A stretch of 64,000 nucleotides of DNA from Xanthomonas sp. CFBP 8443 (GTDB lineage Bacteria; Pseudomonadota; Gammaproteobacteria; Xanthomonadales; Xanthomonadaceae): assembly GCF_025666195.1 (NCBI RefSeq), contig NZ_CP102592.1, positions 3,224,001 to 3,288,000 on the forward strand, in the 5' to 3' direction. Within the stretch, counting starts at the first letter, position 1. Every line of letters begins with the position of its first letter. Position numbers and translations under genes: made by a program. Positions 11,291-20,299 of the stretch are shown piece by piece. The notes under the pieces were generated by a model that was not told the origin of the DNA, did no database searches, and was given only the letters and a program-made list of their open reading frames with translations.

Positions 11291-12973
11291 TCAACGGAAC
11301 AGCACGAACGCCTTCTGCAGCGTGATCCAGATGCCCCACAGCATCGGCACCGCGACCGCCAGCCAGGCCAGCGCCACCAGCAGCGGGTTGCCGCCGTGGC
11401 CGACCTGCGCCAGCTGCGCCGCATCCAGCGCCGATTGGCCGTTGCTGCCGACCTTCTCGTGCGCCAGCTGCTTCTCCGCCGCCAGTTCCTGCGCCGTCAT
11501 GAAGTGCTTGGCCGCCACCGGCCGTACCAGCAGGTTGCAGACCAGGCCCAGCACCAGCATCCCGGCCAGAATGTACATCGTGGTGTTGTACACCTGTGAG
11601 GGCGGCAGGCCCAGGCCCAGCTGGTACTCGCGCATGTAGCCGACCACCACCGGGCCGAGGATGCCCGCGGTAGCCCAGGCGGTCAGCAGGCGGCCGTGGA
11701 TGGCGCCGACCATCTGCGTGCCGAACAGGTCGGCCAGGTAGGCCGGAATGGTGGCGAAACCGCCGCCGTACATCGACAGGATCACGCAGAAGATGCCGAC
11801 GAACAGCGCAGTGCCGCCGATCTTGCCGGCCCACGGCGCCGCCGCGTACAGGACGATGCCGAGCACGAAGAACACGGTGTAGGTGTGCTTGCGGCCGAGC
11901 TTGTCGGACATGCTGGCCCAGAAGAAGCGCCCGCCGATGTTGAACAGGCTGAGCAGGCCGGTGAAGCCGGCGGCGATGGCGGCGATGGCCGCCAGCTGCG
12001 CGGTGTCCAGGCTGCCGAAGCCGGCGTCCACGCCGATCAGGCGTCCGCCGAACACTTCCTGCAGCATCGGCGAGGCCATGCCGATCACGCCGATGCCGGC
12101 CGACACGTTCAGGCACAACACGCCCCACAGCAGCCAGAACTGCGGGATGCCCCAGACCTTCTTCACGTGCACGTGGTGGGCGGTGATCATCGCGTTGGCG
12201 CTGGCCGCCGGCGCGGTCCAGCCGGCGGGGGTCCAGCCGCTGGGCGGCACCCGGTAGCCGAACGCGCCGGCCATCATGAATACGAAGTACAGCGCGGCCA
12301 TGACCAAGAAGGTCTCCATCACCCCCACCGACGCCGGGCCGGCGAAATGGCGCATCAGCGCATCGGCCAGCGGGCTGCCGATCATCGCGCCGCCGCCGAA
12401 GCCCATGATCGCCATGCCGGTGGCCATGCCGCGGCGGTCCGGGAACCACTTGATCAGCGTGGACACCGGCGAGATGTAGCCCAGGCCCAGGCCGATGCCG
12501 CCGATCACCCCCGACCCCAGCCACAGCATCCAGATCTGGTGCAGATGGATGCCCAGCGCCGAGATCACCAGCCCGCCGCACCAGCACAGCGCCGAGACCA
12601 CCCCGGCCTTGCGCGGGCCGGCGCGTTCCAGCCAGCCGCCCCACAGCGCCGCCGAGCAGCCCAGCAGCACGAAGAACAGCGTGTACATCCACTGCAGCTC
12701 GCTGATCTTCCAGTCGCAGCTGGCCGACACGATGCGCGCGAAGAAGCCCATGTCCGCCGGGCACGCCACCGCCTCGGTGATCCCCAGCGCCTTGGACAGC
12801 GGCAGCCAGAACACGCTGAACCCGTAGGCCATGCCGATGCACAGATGGATCGCCAGCGCCGCCGGCGGCACCAGCCAGCGGTTGAATCCCGGCCCGGCGA
12901 CGATGCGTTCCTTCGACAGCAGGGCGGCGTGGGCGGTGTGCGCGGACGGCGCCGCAGTGCGTGAGTCGCTCAT
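11291..12973 (-). CDS. OFA family MFS transporter (oxalate/formate antiporter-like)
   Basis: 560-residue inner-membrane carrier of the oxalate:formate antiporter family. It has an N-terminal half with GMAYGFSVFWLPL, an extra extracytoplasmic insertion around residues 72-90 (GITEAVACPADMGFFAR region), GGIGLGLGYISPVSTL and the RRGMATGMAIMGFGGGAMIG motif, plus a long C-terminal tail (ELAAEKQLAHEK) and a final membrane span. A good Shine-Dalgarno (AAGGGG, 6 bp before ATG 12973) supports the start. It is the first gene of the fdhD-oxidoreductase unit and is divergent from the ModE-like regulator, so formate, oxalate or a related carboxylate is the likely cargo. Confidence 0.9.
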   Translation of the reverse strand: MSDSRTAAPSAHTAHAALLSKERIVAGPGFNRWLVPPAALAIHLCIGMAYGFSVFWLPLSKALGITEAVACPADMGFFARIVSASCDWKISELQWMYTLFFVLLGCSAALWGGWLERAGPRKAGVVSALCWCGGLVISALGIHLHQIWMLWLGSGVIGGIGLGLGYISPVSTLIKWFPDRRGMATGMAIMGFGGGAMIGSPLADALMRHFAGPASVGVMETFLVMAALYFVFMMAGAFGYRVPPSGWTPAGWTAPAASANAMITAHHVHVKKVWGIPQFWLLWGVLCLNVSAGIGVIGMASPMLQEVFGGRLIGVDAGFGSLDTAQLAAIAAIAAGFTGLLSLFNIGGRFFWASMSDKLGRKHTYTVFFVLGIVLYAAAPWAGKIGGTALFVGIFCVILSMYGGGFATIPAYLADLFGTQMVGAIHGRLLTAWATAGILGPVVVGYMREYQLGLGLPPSQVYNTTMYILAGMLVLGLVCNLLVRPVAAKHFMTAQELAAEKQLAHEKVGSNGQSALDAAQLAQVGHGGNPLLVALAWLAVAVPMLWGIWITLQKAFVLFR

Positions 12974-13124
12974 TCGGTTCCCCTTGATGCCCGGCGTTTA
13001 TGTGATCGACTGCATATGGCGATGCAACGACGCGCGGCGAGGTTAGTACGAAAGCGCAATGGTGCCGAGCGCCCGATGGTCTAATAATCGGCTGTGGAAA
13101 GCCGATTGGACACGCGCCGCAGCC
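12974..13124. promoter_or_regulatory. Divergent control region with perfect 8-bp dyad (putative operator)
   Basis: The 151-bp region separates the OFA-fdhD-oxidoreductase operon (minus) from the ModE-like regulator (plus). At 13086-13107 lies AATCGGCT, six bases (GTGGAA), then AGCCGATT, a perfect inverted repeat ending 17 bp before the regulator ATG (13125). Its position suits autoregulation or dual control. It does not match the E. coli ModE consensus that I know (TATAT-rich half sites), so any binding protein is inferred. Confidence 0.5.
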
Positions 13125-14198
13125 ATGTACAAAGTGACGATCCGACCGCAGTGGGAGCTGCACACCGACGCCGGACAGCGCCTGCCGCCGCGGCTGGTGG
13201 AACTGCTGCTGGCAATCCGCGACACCGGCTCGCTGGCCGCGGCCTGCCGCCAGACCGGGCTGTCCTATCGCTACGCCTGGGGCACGCTGCGCGAGGCGCG
13301 ACGCCTGTTCGGGCAGCCGCTGCTGCGCGCCACCCGCGGCCGCGGCGCGCGCCTGGCGCCGATCGGCGAACGCCTGGTCTGGGCCGAGCAGCGCATCGCC
13401 GCACGCCTGGCGCCAACCCTGGAGAGCCTGGCCAGCGAACTGGAGAGCGAACTGGAGCGCGTGTTCCGGCAGGAAGCGATACCGCTGCGCCTGCACGCCT
13501 CGCACGGGTTCGGGGTGGAGACGCTGCGCCGGTGCATGGTGCTGGCCGGCGCGCCGCTGGAGCTGAAGTACCGCAGTCCGGACGACGCGCTGAGCGCGCT
13601 GCGCAACGACGCCTGCGACCTGGCCAGCCTGCACCTGCCGATCGGCGAACTGGAAGCCGAGCTGCTCGGCCACTACCGCGACCGGCTGGACCCGCACGGC
13701 GACTGCGTGCTGCACCTGGCCACGCGCACCCAGGGCCTGGTGCTGGCGCCAGGCAATCCCAAACGCATCCACGCCCTGCCCGACCTGCTGCGCGCCGACG
13801 TGCGCTTCATCCATCGCCAGCCCGGCTCGGGCACGCGCCTGCTGCTGGAATGCCTGCTGGCGCGGCAAGGCCTGCCGCTGAGCGGCCTGCACGGCGCCGA
13901 TATGGAAGAGCTGACCCATGCCGCGGTCGCCGCCTACGTCGCCAGCGGCCTGGCCGACGCCGGCCTGGGCCTGGAACCGCCGGCGCGGCGCTACGGCCTG
14001 GACTTCATCCCGATCGTCAACGAGCGCTATTTCCTGCTATGCCGCCGCGAAGCACTGGACAGCGGCCGCCTGGCACCGATCGTGGACCTGCTGCGCAGCG
14101 AGGCGTTCCAGCACGAACTGGGCTTGCTGCCCGGCTACGACGCGCACGACTGCGGCCGCGTGCAGGGATTGGCGGAGGCGTTTGCCGGGCTGGTGTGA
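13125..14198 (+). CDS. ModE/LysR-like HTH regulator fused to a periplasmic-binding-protein-like sensor domain
   Basis: 357-residue cytoplasmic transcription factor. Residues about 1-90 match the ModE-type winged helix (RLPPRLVELLLAIRDTGSLA, then a recognition helix around SYRYAWGTLREA, then PLLRATRGRGARLAPIGE). The rest looks like a substrate-binding-protein domain of the PF12727 type (HASHGFGVETLRRCM, RQPGSGTRLLLECLL, AYVASGLADAGLGLEPPAR). Such regulators sense a small ligand, often molybdate or tungstate or a molybdopterin substrate. Being divergent from the fdhD/molybdoenzyme operon makes control of that operon likely. ATG 13125 is used; upstream in-frame starts would include the dyad region. 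Confidence 0.85.
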   Translation: MYKVTIRPQWELHTDAGQRLPPRLVELLLAIRDTGSLAAACRQTGLSYRYAWGTLREARRLFGQPLLRATRGRGARLAPIGERLVWAEQRIAARLAPTLESLASELESELERVFRQEAIPLRLHASHGFGVETLRRCMVLAGAPLELKYRSPDDALSALRNDACDLASLHLPIGELEAELLGHYRDRLDPHGDCVLHLATRTQGLVLAPGNPKRIHALPDLLRADVRFIHRQPGSGTRLLLECLLARQGLPLSGLHGADMEELTHAAVAAYVASGLADAGLGLEPPARRYGLDFIPIVNERYFLLCRREALDSGRLAPIVDLLRSEAFQHELGLLPGYDAHDCGRVQGLAEAFAGLV

Positions 14199-14633
14199 AG
14201 TGAGATTCGGGACTCGGGACCCGGAGCGAGCGGCTGCGCGCCGTCGGCCACGCGTTGCGCCGGCTGCCAGCCCCAGGCGTCGCGGCACGCGATCCAGGTG
14301 CTGACGTCGTCGGCACCTTCATGGCGCCCGTCGAACCACGCGGCGGGTCACGACGCTAGCGCTTCAGCTCTGCGCTCTTGCAGGAGGCGCTTTGTTCCCG
14401 GCGCTTTGTCGGCAGTGACTGCACGGAGCCGGCGCGATGCGGCAACTCCGAAAAGAAACGCCGTGCACACGCCACGGCGCGCCGTCGGCGCGACAGCGCG
14501 CGGACGCTCGCTTGTCGCATCGCCACGCCGGTGTACTGCCTGGCGGTCGCACACCGCTGCCGTGTCCGAATCCGGCCGGCGCCGTGTTGCGGCGGCGCGC
14601 ATGCTGTGCGCTCACTGTCCTGTGGGAGCGCTC
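14199..14633. other. Intergenic region holding a gene remnant and a GGGACTC repeat
   Basis: 435 bp with no intact gene. The first part holds GATTCGGGACTCGGGACCC (14204-14222), a short repeat of a type also seen at 15109-15120, and a minus-strand remnant that reads like a sialidase-type protein (listed separately). Nothing recognisable is visible in 14350-14633 apart from the spacer before the DUF1203 gene. Confidence 0.5.
14230..14347 (-). pseudogene. Remnant of a BNR-repeat/sialidase-like protein
   Basis: Read on the minus strand, this stretch gives about 39 residues containing AWFDGRHEGADDVSTWIACR and later QRVADG. This resembles the conserved segment of BNR-repeat sialidase-like glycosidases, typically WFGGxxEGxxDVxIWxSR followed by a W-x-AP-x-x-VADG pattern. 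The frame opens directly after a stop codon (14348-14350) and runs into the GGGACTC repeat, so there is no start and no continuation. It appears to be a relic left by deletion. The identification rests on one motif only. Confidence 0.4.
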
Positions 14634-15104
14634 ATGTCCAGTTTCGTCTGTGTCGGCCTTGCGGCCGCGCACTTCGCACCGCTGTTCGACCTGGACGATG
14701 CGCGATTGCACGCGCGCGGCGCGCGCCGCGTCCGCGCCGACCAGATGCCGGGCTTCCCGTGCCGGGTCAGCCTGGAAGACGCCCAGCCCGGCGAAGAACT
14801 GTTGCTGCTGCACTACCAGCACCAGCCGGCGGACACGCCGTACCGCGCCGCGGGACCGATCTACGTGCGCCGCCACGTGCCCACCGCCGTGGCGGTACCG
14901 GACCAGGTGCCCGACGCGATCCGCCGGCGACTGATCTCGCTGCGCGGCTACGACGCCGCCGACATGATGGTCGCCGCCGACGTGCATGCCGGCGAGACGG
15001 TCGCGGCCGCCATCGTGCAGGCCTTCGCCGATCCGCAGGTGCGCTACCTGCATTTGCACAATGCGCGCCAGGGCTGTTTCGCTTGCCGGGTCGATCGGAT
15101 TTGA
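14634..15104 (+). CDS. DUF1203 domain-containing protein
   Basis: 156-residue soluble protein matching the DUF1203 family in length and signatures: LDDARLHARGARRVRADQMP near residue 18, CRVSLEDAQPGEELLLLHY around residue 41, a central GPIYVRR, and the C-terminal YLHLHNARQGCFACRVDR. Function is unknown in the family. No operon partner is apparent: the regulator upstream ends more than 400 bp away, and puuC converges from the other side. Confidence 0.85.
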   Translation: MSSFVCVGLAAAHFAPLFDLDDARLHARGARRVRADQMPGFPCRVSLEDAQPGEELLLLHYQHQPADTPYRAAGPIYVRRHVPTAVAVPDQVPDAIRRRLISLRGYDAADMMVAADVHAGETVAAAIVQAFADPQVRYLHLHNARQGCFACRVDRI

Positions 15105-15217
15105 GGACTCGGGACTCGGGAACGCTGTTCTGCGGCAAAGTGCTGTCAAGCGATTTGCGGAAAAATCGCCACGCCTGAAGAGAAGCAGCAGCTTGGACTT
15201 CCGGCGCAACCGCTTCT

Positions 15218-15283
15218 CTGTAGGAGGGGCTTCAGCCCCGACGCGTTACCGGTAACGCGTCGGGGCTGAAGCCCCTCCCACAG
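15218..15283. repeat. 66-bp palindromic (REP-type) element
   Basis: Nearly perfect dyad. The left arm CTGTAGGAGGGGCTTCAGCC and the right arm end in CCTCCCACAG, with a central ACGCGTTACCGGTAACGCGT. It belongs to the same family as elements at 24681, 31575, 38096, 43764-44466 and 55917. It lies between the converging DUF1203 and puuC genes, where it could act as a bidirectional terminator or transcript end-stabiliser. Confidence 0.8.
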
Positions 15284-15307
15284 AAAAGCGCAGGTGCTGC
15301 GCACTTG

Positions 15308-15343
15308 CGAATCCCCAATCCCCAATCCCCAATCCCCAATCCC
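15308..15343. repeat. Heptanucleotide tandem repeat TCCCCAA
   Basis: Four to five consecutive copies of a 7-bp unit (AATCCCC) end a few bases before the puuC stop codon (complement of 15347-15349). It is simple-sequence DNA in the 3' flank of puuC, of the same flavour as the GGGACTC and GGTCCCC runs elsewhere in this window. Confidence 0.8.
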
Positions 15344-15346
15344 GGC

Positions 15347-16849
15347 TCAGACCGCCAGATTGATCCAGGTCGCCTTCATCTCCGTGTACTTGTCGAACGC
15401 ATGCAGCGACTTGTCGCGGCCGTTGCCCGATTGCTTGTAGCCGCCGAACGGGGCGGTCATGTCGCCGCCGTCCCAGTAGTTGACCCATACGCTGCCGGCG
15501 CGCAGCTTGCGCGCCACGCGGTGCGCACGGCCGATATCGCGGGTCCATACGCCCGCGGCCAGGCCGTAGTCGCTGTCGTTGGCCATGCGCAGCGCGTGCG
15601 CTTCGTCGTCGAAGGCGATCACCGACAGCACCGGGCCGAAGATCTCCTCGCGGGCGATGGTGTCCTCGTGGCCGACCTCGTCGAAGATCGTCGGCTCCAC
15701 GTAGCAACCGCCGGCCACCACCTCCACGCGCTTGCCGCCGAGCAACAGCCGCGCGCCTTCCTCGCTGCCGCGGGCGATGTAGTCGAGCACGCGGTCGGTC
15801 TGCGCCTCGTCCACCAGCGCGCCCATCGCCGCGTCGTCGTCGAACGGATGCCGCGGCTGCAGCGCGCGCCCGGCGGCGACCACGCGGGCGACGAAGTCGT
15901 CCTTGATCGAGCGCTCCACCAGCAGGCGCGACGCCGCGGTGCAGACCTCGCCCTGGTTGTAGAAGATCGCGCCGGCCGCGGCCTGCGCCGCCTGTTCCAG
16001 GTCCGGCGCATCGGCGAACACCAGGTTCGGGCTCTTGCCGCCGCATTCCATGTACGCACGCTTCATGTTCGACAGCCCGGCGCATTGCAGCAAACGCTTG
16101 CCGACCGCGGTGGACCCGGTGAACACCAGCCCGTCCACGTCCATGTGCAGCGCCAGCGGCTCGCCGGCGCTCTTGCCGAACCCGGGCACCACGTTGAACA
16201 CGCCATCGGGAATCCCGGCTTCGGCCACCAGTTCGGCCAGGCGCAGCGCGCTCAGCGGCGATTTCTCCGAGGGCTTGAGCACCACCGAGTTGCCCGCGGC
16301 CAGCGCCGGGGCGATCTTCCACGCCGCCATCAGCAGCGGAAAATTCCACGGCACGATCGCGCCGACCACGCCCAGCGGTTCGCGGGTGATCAGGCCCAGC
16401 TCGTCGTGCCCGGTCGGCGCCACCTCGCCGTAGACCTTGTCCAGCGCCTCGCCGGTCCAGGCCAGGCAGCGCACGGCGGCCGCCACGTCCACACTGCGCG
16501 CGTCGCGTAGCGGCTTGCCCATGTCCAGCGACTCCAGCAGCGCCAGTTCGTCGGCATGCTGTTCGACCAGCTGCGCCAGCTTGATCAAGGTCTTCTTGCG
16601 CTGCGCAGGCTTGGCCTGCGACCAGTGCCCGGTATCGAAACTGCGCCGCGCCGCGGCGACCGCGCGCTCGATGTCCTCCGCGCCGCCGTCGGCGACCTGG
16701 CCGAGCACGCGGCCGTCGATCGGGCTGATGCAGTCGAAAGTCTTGCCGCTGGCCGCATCGACGTAGCGGCCGTCGATAAAGGCCTGGGTGCGCAGGTGCA
16801 GCGCGTCGGCCATGGCCTGCCATGCGTCGCGGGTGCGGGGTGCGTTCAT
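15347..16849 (-). CDS. puuC: Gamma-glutamyl-gamma-aminobutyraldehyde dehydrogenase
   Basis: 500-residue NAD(P)-dependent aldehyde dehydrogenase that turns gamma-glutamyl-gamma-aminobutyraldehyde into gamma-glutamyl-GABA, the substrate of PuuD. It shows the cofactor-site stretch [27 protein letters not shown], the catalytic glutamate in MECGGKSPN and the nucleophilic cysteine in [11 protein letters not shown], plus the C-terminal [15 protein letters not shown] of this subfamily. It is immediately downstream of puuR on the same strand (72-bp gap) and should be controlled with it. Broad substrate range is usual, so betaine-aldehyde-like activity cannot be excluded. Confidence 0.9.
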   Translation of the reverse strand: MNAPRTRDAWQAMADALHLRTQAFIDGRYVDAASGKTFDCISPIDGRVLGQVADGGAEDIERAVAAARRSFDTGHWSQAKPAQRKKTLIKLAQLVEQHADELALLESLDMGKPLRDARSVDVAAAVRCLAWTGEALDKVYGEVAPTGHDELGLITREPLGVVGAIVPWNFPLLMAAWKIAPALAAGNSVVLKPSEKSPLSALRLAELVAEAGIPDGVFNVVPGFGKSAGEPLALHMDVDGLVFTGSTAVGKRLLQCAGLSNMKRAYMECGGKSPNLVFADAPDLEQAAQAAAGAIFYNQGEVCTAASRLLVERSIKDDFVARVVAAGRALQPRHPFDDDAAMGALVDEAQTDRVLDYIARGSEEGARLLLGGKRVEVVAGGCYVEPTIFDEVGHEDTIAREEIFGPVLSVIAFDDEAHALRMANDSDYGLAAGVWTRDIGRAHRVARKLRAGSVWVNYWDGGDMTAPFGGYKQSGNGRDKSLHAFDKYTEMKATWINLAV

Positions 16850-16921
16850 CGAAAAGGCTCCGGATCGGAAAGAAGGAACGGATGTTGAAGTCGTGCGACC
16901 GCGGCCGGGCGCACGCGCCGC

Positions 16922-17470
16922 TCAGAACGTGGCCGGGGTATTGGCGCTGACGATCACCGCCGCGTCGCTGCCGACGTTGCGGAACCGGTGCGGCACCCGG
17001 CTTTCGAAATAGTAGCCCTCGCCGGCGCGCAGCACCCGCACCTGCGCGCCGACGGTGATCTCCACTTCGCCGGCCACCACCACCCCGCCTTCCTCGCCTT
17101 CGTGCACCAGCATCGCGGCGCCGGTGTCGCTGCCCGGCGGCATCACCTCGCGCAGGATGCACATCTGCCGCTGCGGACGGTGTTGCCCGACCAGGTAGTA
17201 GTGGATGCCGTCGCTGCCCACGTCGGGCAGCTCGTCGGCGCGGTAGAACGGCGCATCGGCCGCGCCGATGTCCAGGTCCTGGGTGAAGAAATCGGCCAGC
17301 GAGATCGGGATGCCGTCCAGCACCTTCTTCAGCGAACTCACCGAGGGGCTGACCTTGTTCTGCTCGATCAGCGAGATGGTGCTGTTGGTCACGCCCACGC
17401 GCTTGGCCAGCTCGCGCTGGCTCAGCCCGTGGGCGGTGCGAACCCGATGCAGGCGGGCGCCGATATCCAT
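16922..17470 (-). CDS. puuR: XRE-cupin transcriptional regulator of putrescine catabolism
   Basis: 182-residue repressor with an N-terminal helix-turn-helix (LSQRELAKRVGVTNSTISLI, about residues 18-37) and a C-terminal cupin sensor domain (about 105-180, with HEGEEGGVVVAGEVEITVG and YYFESRVPHRFRN). This is the architecture of PuuR, which represses puu genes and is released by putrescine. It stands directly upstream of puuC and is divergent from the omega-aminotransferase gene. The region between them carries two matching candidate operators, so autorepression and control of both directions are likely. Confidence 0.9.
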   Translation of the reverse strand: MDIGARLHRVRTAHGLSQRELAKRVGVTNSTISLIEQNKVSPSVSSLKKVLDGIPISLADFFTQDLDIGAADAPFYRADELPDVGSDGIHYYLVGQHRPQRQMCILREVMPPGSDTGAAMLVHEGEEGGVVVAGEVEITVGAQVRVLRAGEGYYFESRVPHRFRNVGSDAAVIVSANTPATF

Positions 17471-17494
17471 CGCGTGATGAGCAAGGCCTGGAGG

Positions 17495-17515
17495 GTGTTG
17501 CCGGATACTTTACAC
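17495..17515 (-). promoter_or_regulatory. puuR: Candidate PuuR operator, puuR-proximal
   Basis: GTGTTG, six bases, then ACTTTACAC. The same bipartite motif, in reverse orientation and with a five-base spacer, occurs at 17675-17694. This copy lies 25 bp upstream of the puuR ATG (17470), suitable for autorepression. Assignment to PuuR is inference from position. Confidence 0.55.
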
Positions 17516-17674
17516 AGCCGCTCCTCGCGGTCAATTTGCGCGCCGCGCGTCGCGACCGGCCGATCCGGCCGGACCGGCGTACCCTGGCGCTGATGCGTGG
17601 GTTCGCGCCGCGCAGTGGCCTGCGTTGCGGGCGGTGGCGCAGACGCGGCCCGGCCGCCACCGCGGCTCCGGTTG

Positions 17675-17694
17675 GTGTAAAGTTTTTTCAACAC
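17675..17694 (+). promoter_or_regulatory. Candidate PuuR operator, aminotransferase-proximal
   Basis: GTGTAAAGT, five T residues, CAACAC: the reverse complement of the puuR-proximal motif apart from the spacer (AAAAA instead of CCGGAT). It ends 21 bp before the aminotransferase ATG at 17716. The 9-bp half ACTTTACAC is identical in both copies. Confidence 0.55.
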
Positions 17695-17715
17695 TTCTCT
17701 TGCGTGGAGCCTGTG

Positions 17716-19092
17716 ATGCGCCCTCAGTCGCCCCCCTCCTCCCAGGCGCTGGCCGACCACTACGCCGCCCAGGCCACGCAGGCGCCGGACGCCATGGAGG
17801 CGTTCTGGATGCCGTTCACCGCCAACCGCCAGTTCAAGGCGCGGCCGCGGCTGCTGGCCTCGGCCGAGGGCATGTACTACCGCAGCGTGGACGGCCGACA
17901 GGTTCTCGACGGCACCGCCGGGCTGTGGTGCTGCAACGCCGGGCACGCGCGGCCGCGCATCGTCGAGGCGGTATCCAGGCAGATCGCCACGCTGGATTTC
18001 GCGCCGACCTTCCAGATGGGCTCGCCGCTGCCGTTCGTGCTCGCCGAGCGCCTGGTCGCACTGGCCCCGACCGGCCTGGACCACGTGTTCTACACCAACT
18101 CCGGCTCCGAATCGGTGGACACCGCGATGAAGATCGCGCTGGCCTACCACCGCGCCCGCGGCGAAGGCCAGCGCACCCGCTTCCTCGGCCGCGAGAAGGG
18201 CTACCACGGCGTCGGCTTCGGCGGCATCTCGGTCGGCGGGCTGCCCAACAACCGCAAGTGGTACGGCCCGCTGCTGCCCGGCGTGGACCATCTGCGACAC
18301 ACCCTGGACATCGAGCGCAACGCCTTCTCGCAAGGGCTGCCGGCGCACGGCGCGGAACTGGCCGAGGACCTGGAGCGGCTGGTCGCACTGCACGACGCCT
18401 CCACCATCGCCGCGCTGATCATCGAGCCGATCTCCGGCTCGGCCGGCGTGGTGCTGCCGCCGCACGGCTACCTGCAGCGCATCCGCGAACTGTGCGACAA
18501 GCACGGCATCGTGCTGATCTTCGACGAGGTGATCACCGGTTTCGGCCGCGTCGGCAAGGCCTTCGCCGCGCAGCGCTTCGGCGTCACCCCGGACCTGATG
18601 ACGACCGCCAAGGGACTGACCAACGGCTGCGTGCCGATGGGCGCGGTATTCGTCTCGCACGCGATCCACGACGCCTTCGCGCACGGCCCGGCCGGCGCCA
18701 TCGACCTGTTCCACGGCTATACCTACTCCGGTCATCCGCTGGCCTGCGCCGCGGCGCTGGCGACGCTGGACACCTATGCGGAGGAGAACCTGTTCGACAA
18801 GGCGATCGAACTGGGCGGTTACTGGCAGCAGGCGATCCATGCGCTGAAGGACCTGCCGCACGTCGTCGACATCCGCAACTTCGGCCTGATCGGCGCGATC
18901 GAACTGGCGCCGCGCAAGGATGCGCCTGGCGCGCGCGGCTACGAGATCTTCGAGCGCTGCTTCCACGAGGGCGACCTGCTGATCCGCGTCACCGGCGACA
19001 CCATCGCGCTGTCGCCGCCGCTGATCGTGGAGCGCGAACACATCGACCGCATCTTCGCGGTGCTCGCCGACATGATCCGCACCACGCCCTGA
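17716..19092 (+). CDS. Omega-amino acid:pyruvate aminotransferase (beta-alanine type)
   Basis: 458-residue class III PLP aminotransferase. It carries FWMPFTANRQFK (residues about 31-42, typical of omega-amino acid:pyruvate transaminases), GTAGLWCCNAGH, TNSGSESVDTAMKIALAYHR, the IFDEVITGFGRVGK aspartate segment, and the PLP lysine in DLMTTAKGLTNG. It should convert beta-alanine or another omega-amino acid plus pyruvate into the semialdehyde plus L-alanine. The next two genes encode alanine dehydrogenase and a CoA-acylating semialdehyde dehydrogenase, exactly the enzymes needed for both products. It is distinct from the spuC-like paralogue at the window start. Confidence 0.9.
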   Translation: MRPQSPPSSQALADHYAAQATQAPDAMEAFWMPFTANRQFKARPRLLASAEGMYYRSVDGRQVLDGTAGLWCCNAGHARPRIVEAVSRQIATLDFAPTFQMGSPLPFVLAERLVALAPTGLDHVFYTNSGSESVDTAMKIALAYHRARGEGQRTRFLGREKGYHGVGFGGISVGGLPNNRKWYGPLLPGVDHLRHTLDIERNAFSQGLPAHGAELAEDLERLVALHDASTIAALIIEPISGSAGVVLPPHGYLQRIRELCDKHGIVLIFDEVITGFGRVGKAFAAQRFGVTPDLMTTAKGLTNGCVPMGAVFVSHAIHDAFAHGPAGAIDLFHGYTYSGHPLACAAALATLDTYAEENLFDKAIELGGYWQQAIHALKDLPHVVDIRNFGLIGAIELAPRKDAPGARGYEIFERCFHEGDLLIRVTGDTIALSPPLIVEREHIDRIFAVLADMIRTTP

Positions 19093-19167
19093 TCCGCCTA
19101 TCCCGATCCGCCCCAACCCAACCCGCTCCGCGCTCCCCACGCGCGCCGCATGCCTGGAGAACCGCTC

Positions 19168-20280
19168 ATGCTGGTCGGCGTCCCGAAAGAGATCAAGAAC
19201 CACGAATACCGGATCGGGCTGACCCCGGCCGGAGTTCGCGAACTGGTGCTGCACGGGCACCAGGTGCTGGTACAGCGCGACGGCGGCCAGGCCATCGGCC
19301 TGACCGATGCCGACTACGAACGCGCCGGCGCGCGCCTGGCCGACGACGCGGCGAGCGTGTTCGCGCAGGCCGACATGATCGTCAAGGTCAAGGAACCGCA
19401 GCCGGACGAATGCGCGCTGCTGCGCCCGGGGCAGCTGCTGTTCACCTATCTGCACCTGGCGCCGGATCCGGCGCAGGCCAGTGCGCTGCTGCGCTCCGGC
19501 TGCACCGCGATCGCCTACGAGACTGTCACCGACGGCCATGGCGGCCTGCCGTTGCTGGCGCCGATGAGCGAGGTCGCCGGGCGCATGGCGATCCAGGCCG
19601 GCGCGCACGCGCTAGAGAAGGCGCAGGGCGGCTCGGGCGTGTTGCTCGGCGGCGTGCCCGGGGTCAAGCCGGCCGAAGTGCTGGTGATCGGCGGCGGCGT
19701 GGTCGGCATCAACGCCGCGCGCATGGCGATGGGCCTGCACGCGCGGGTAACGGTGCTGGACCGCTCGCTGGAACGGCTCAAGTATCTCGACGAACTGTAC
19801 GGCCACCAGCTGACCACGCTGTATTCCACCCGCGACGCGATCGAGCAATGCCTGCCGCACACCGACCTGGTGATCGGCGCGGTGCTGATCCCCGGCGCCG
19901 CCGCACCCAAGCTGGTGTCGCGCGCGCAGCTGGCGCTGCTGCGGCCGGGCTCGGTGCTGGTCGACGTGGCGATCGACCAGGGCGGCTGCTTCGAGACCAG
20001 CCACGCCACCACCCACCAGCAGCCGACCTACGAGGTCGACGGCATCGTCCACTACTGCGTGGCCAACATGCCCGGCGGCGTGGCGCGCACCTCCACCTTC
20101 GCCCTGACCAACGCGACCTTGCCGTTCGTGCTGCAGCTGGCCGAACACGGCCTGCAGGCGCTGCGCGACGACCAGGATCTGCGCAACGGCCTCAACGTCC
20201 ACACCGGCAAGCTCACCCACCGCGCGGTGGCGCAGGCGTTGGGCGAGGATTTCGTGCGCCCGCTGGACGCGTTGGGTTGA
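19168..20280 (+). CDS. ald: Alanine dehydrogenase
   Basis: 370-residue NAD-dependent enzyme that deaminates L-alanine to pyruvate and ammonia (reversible). It starts at [20 protein letters not shown] (N-terminal catalytic domain), has the Rossmann motif [17 protein letters not shown] at about residues 172-188, and ends with [21 protein letters not shown] 19168 has GGAGA 7 bp ahead and gives the standard length of about 370 residues. It sits 75 bp after the aminotransferase and 19 bp before mmsA. It can regenerate the pyruvate amino acceptor that the aminotransferase uses. Confidence 0.95.
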   Translation: MLVGVPKEIKNHEYRIGLTPAGVRELVLHGHQVLVQRDGGQAIGLTDADYERAGARLADDAASVFAQADMIVKVKEPQPDECALLRPGQLLFTYLHLAPDPAQASALLRSGCTAIAYETVTDGHGGLPLLAPMSEVAGRMAIQAGAHALEKAQGGSGVLLGGVPGVKPAEVLVIGGGVVGINAARMAMGLHARVTVLDRSLERLKYLDELYGHQLTTLYSTRDAIEQCLPHTDLVIGAVLIPGAAAPKLVSRAQLALLRPGSVLVDVAIDQGGCFETSHATTHQQPTYEVDGIVHYCVANMPGGVARTSTFALTNATLPFVLQLAEHGLQALRDDQDLRNGLNVHTGKLTHRAVAQALGEDFVRPLDALG

Positions 20281-20299
20281 CCTTGGAGAATTGCCGACC

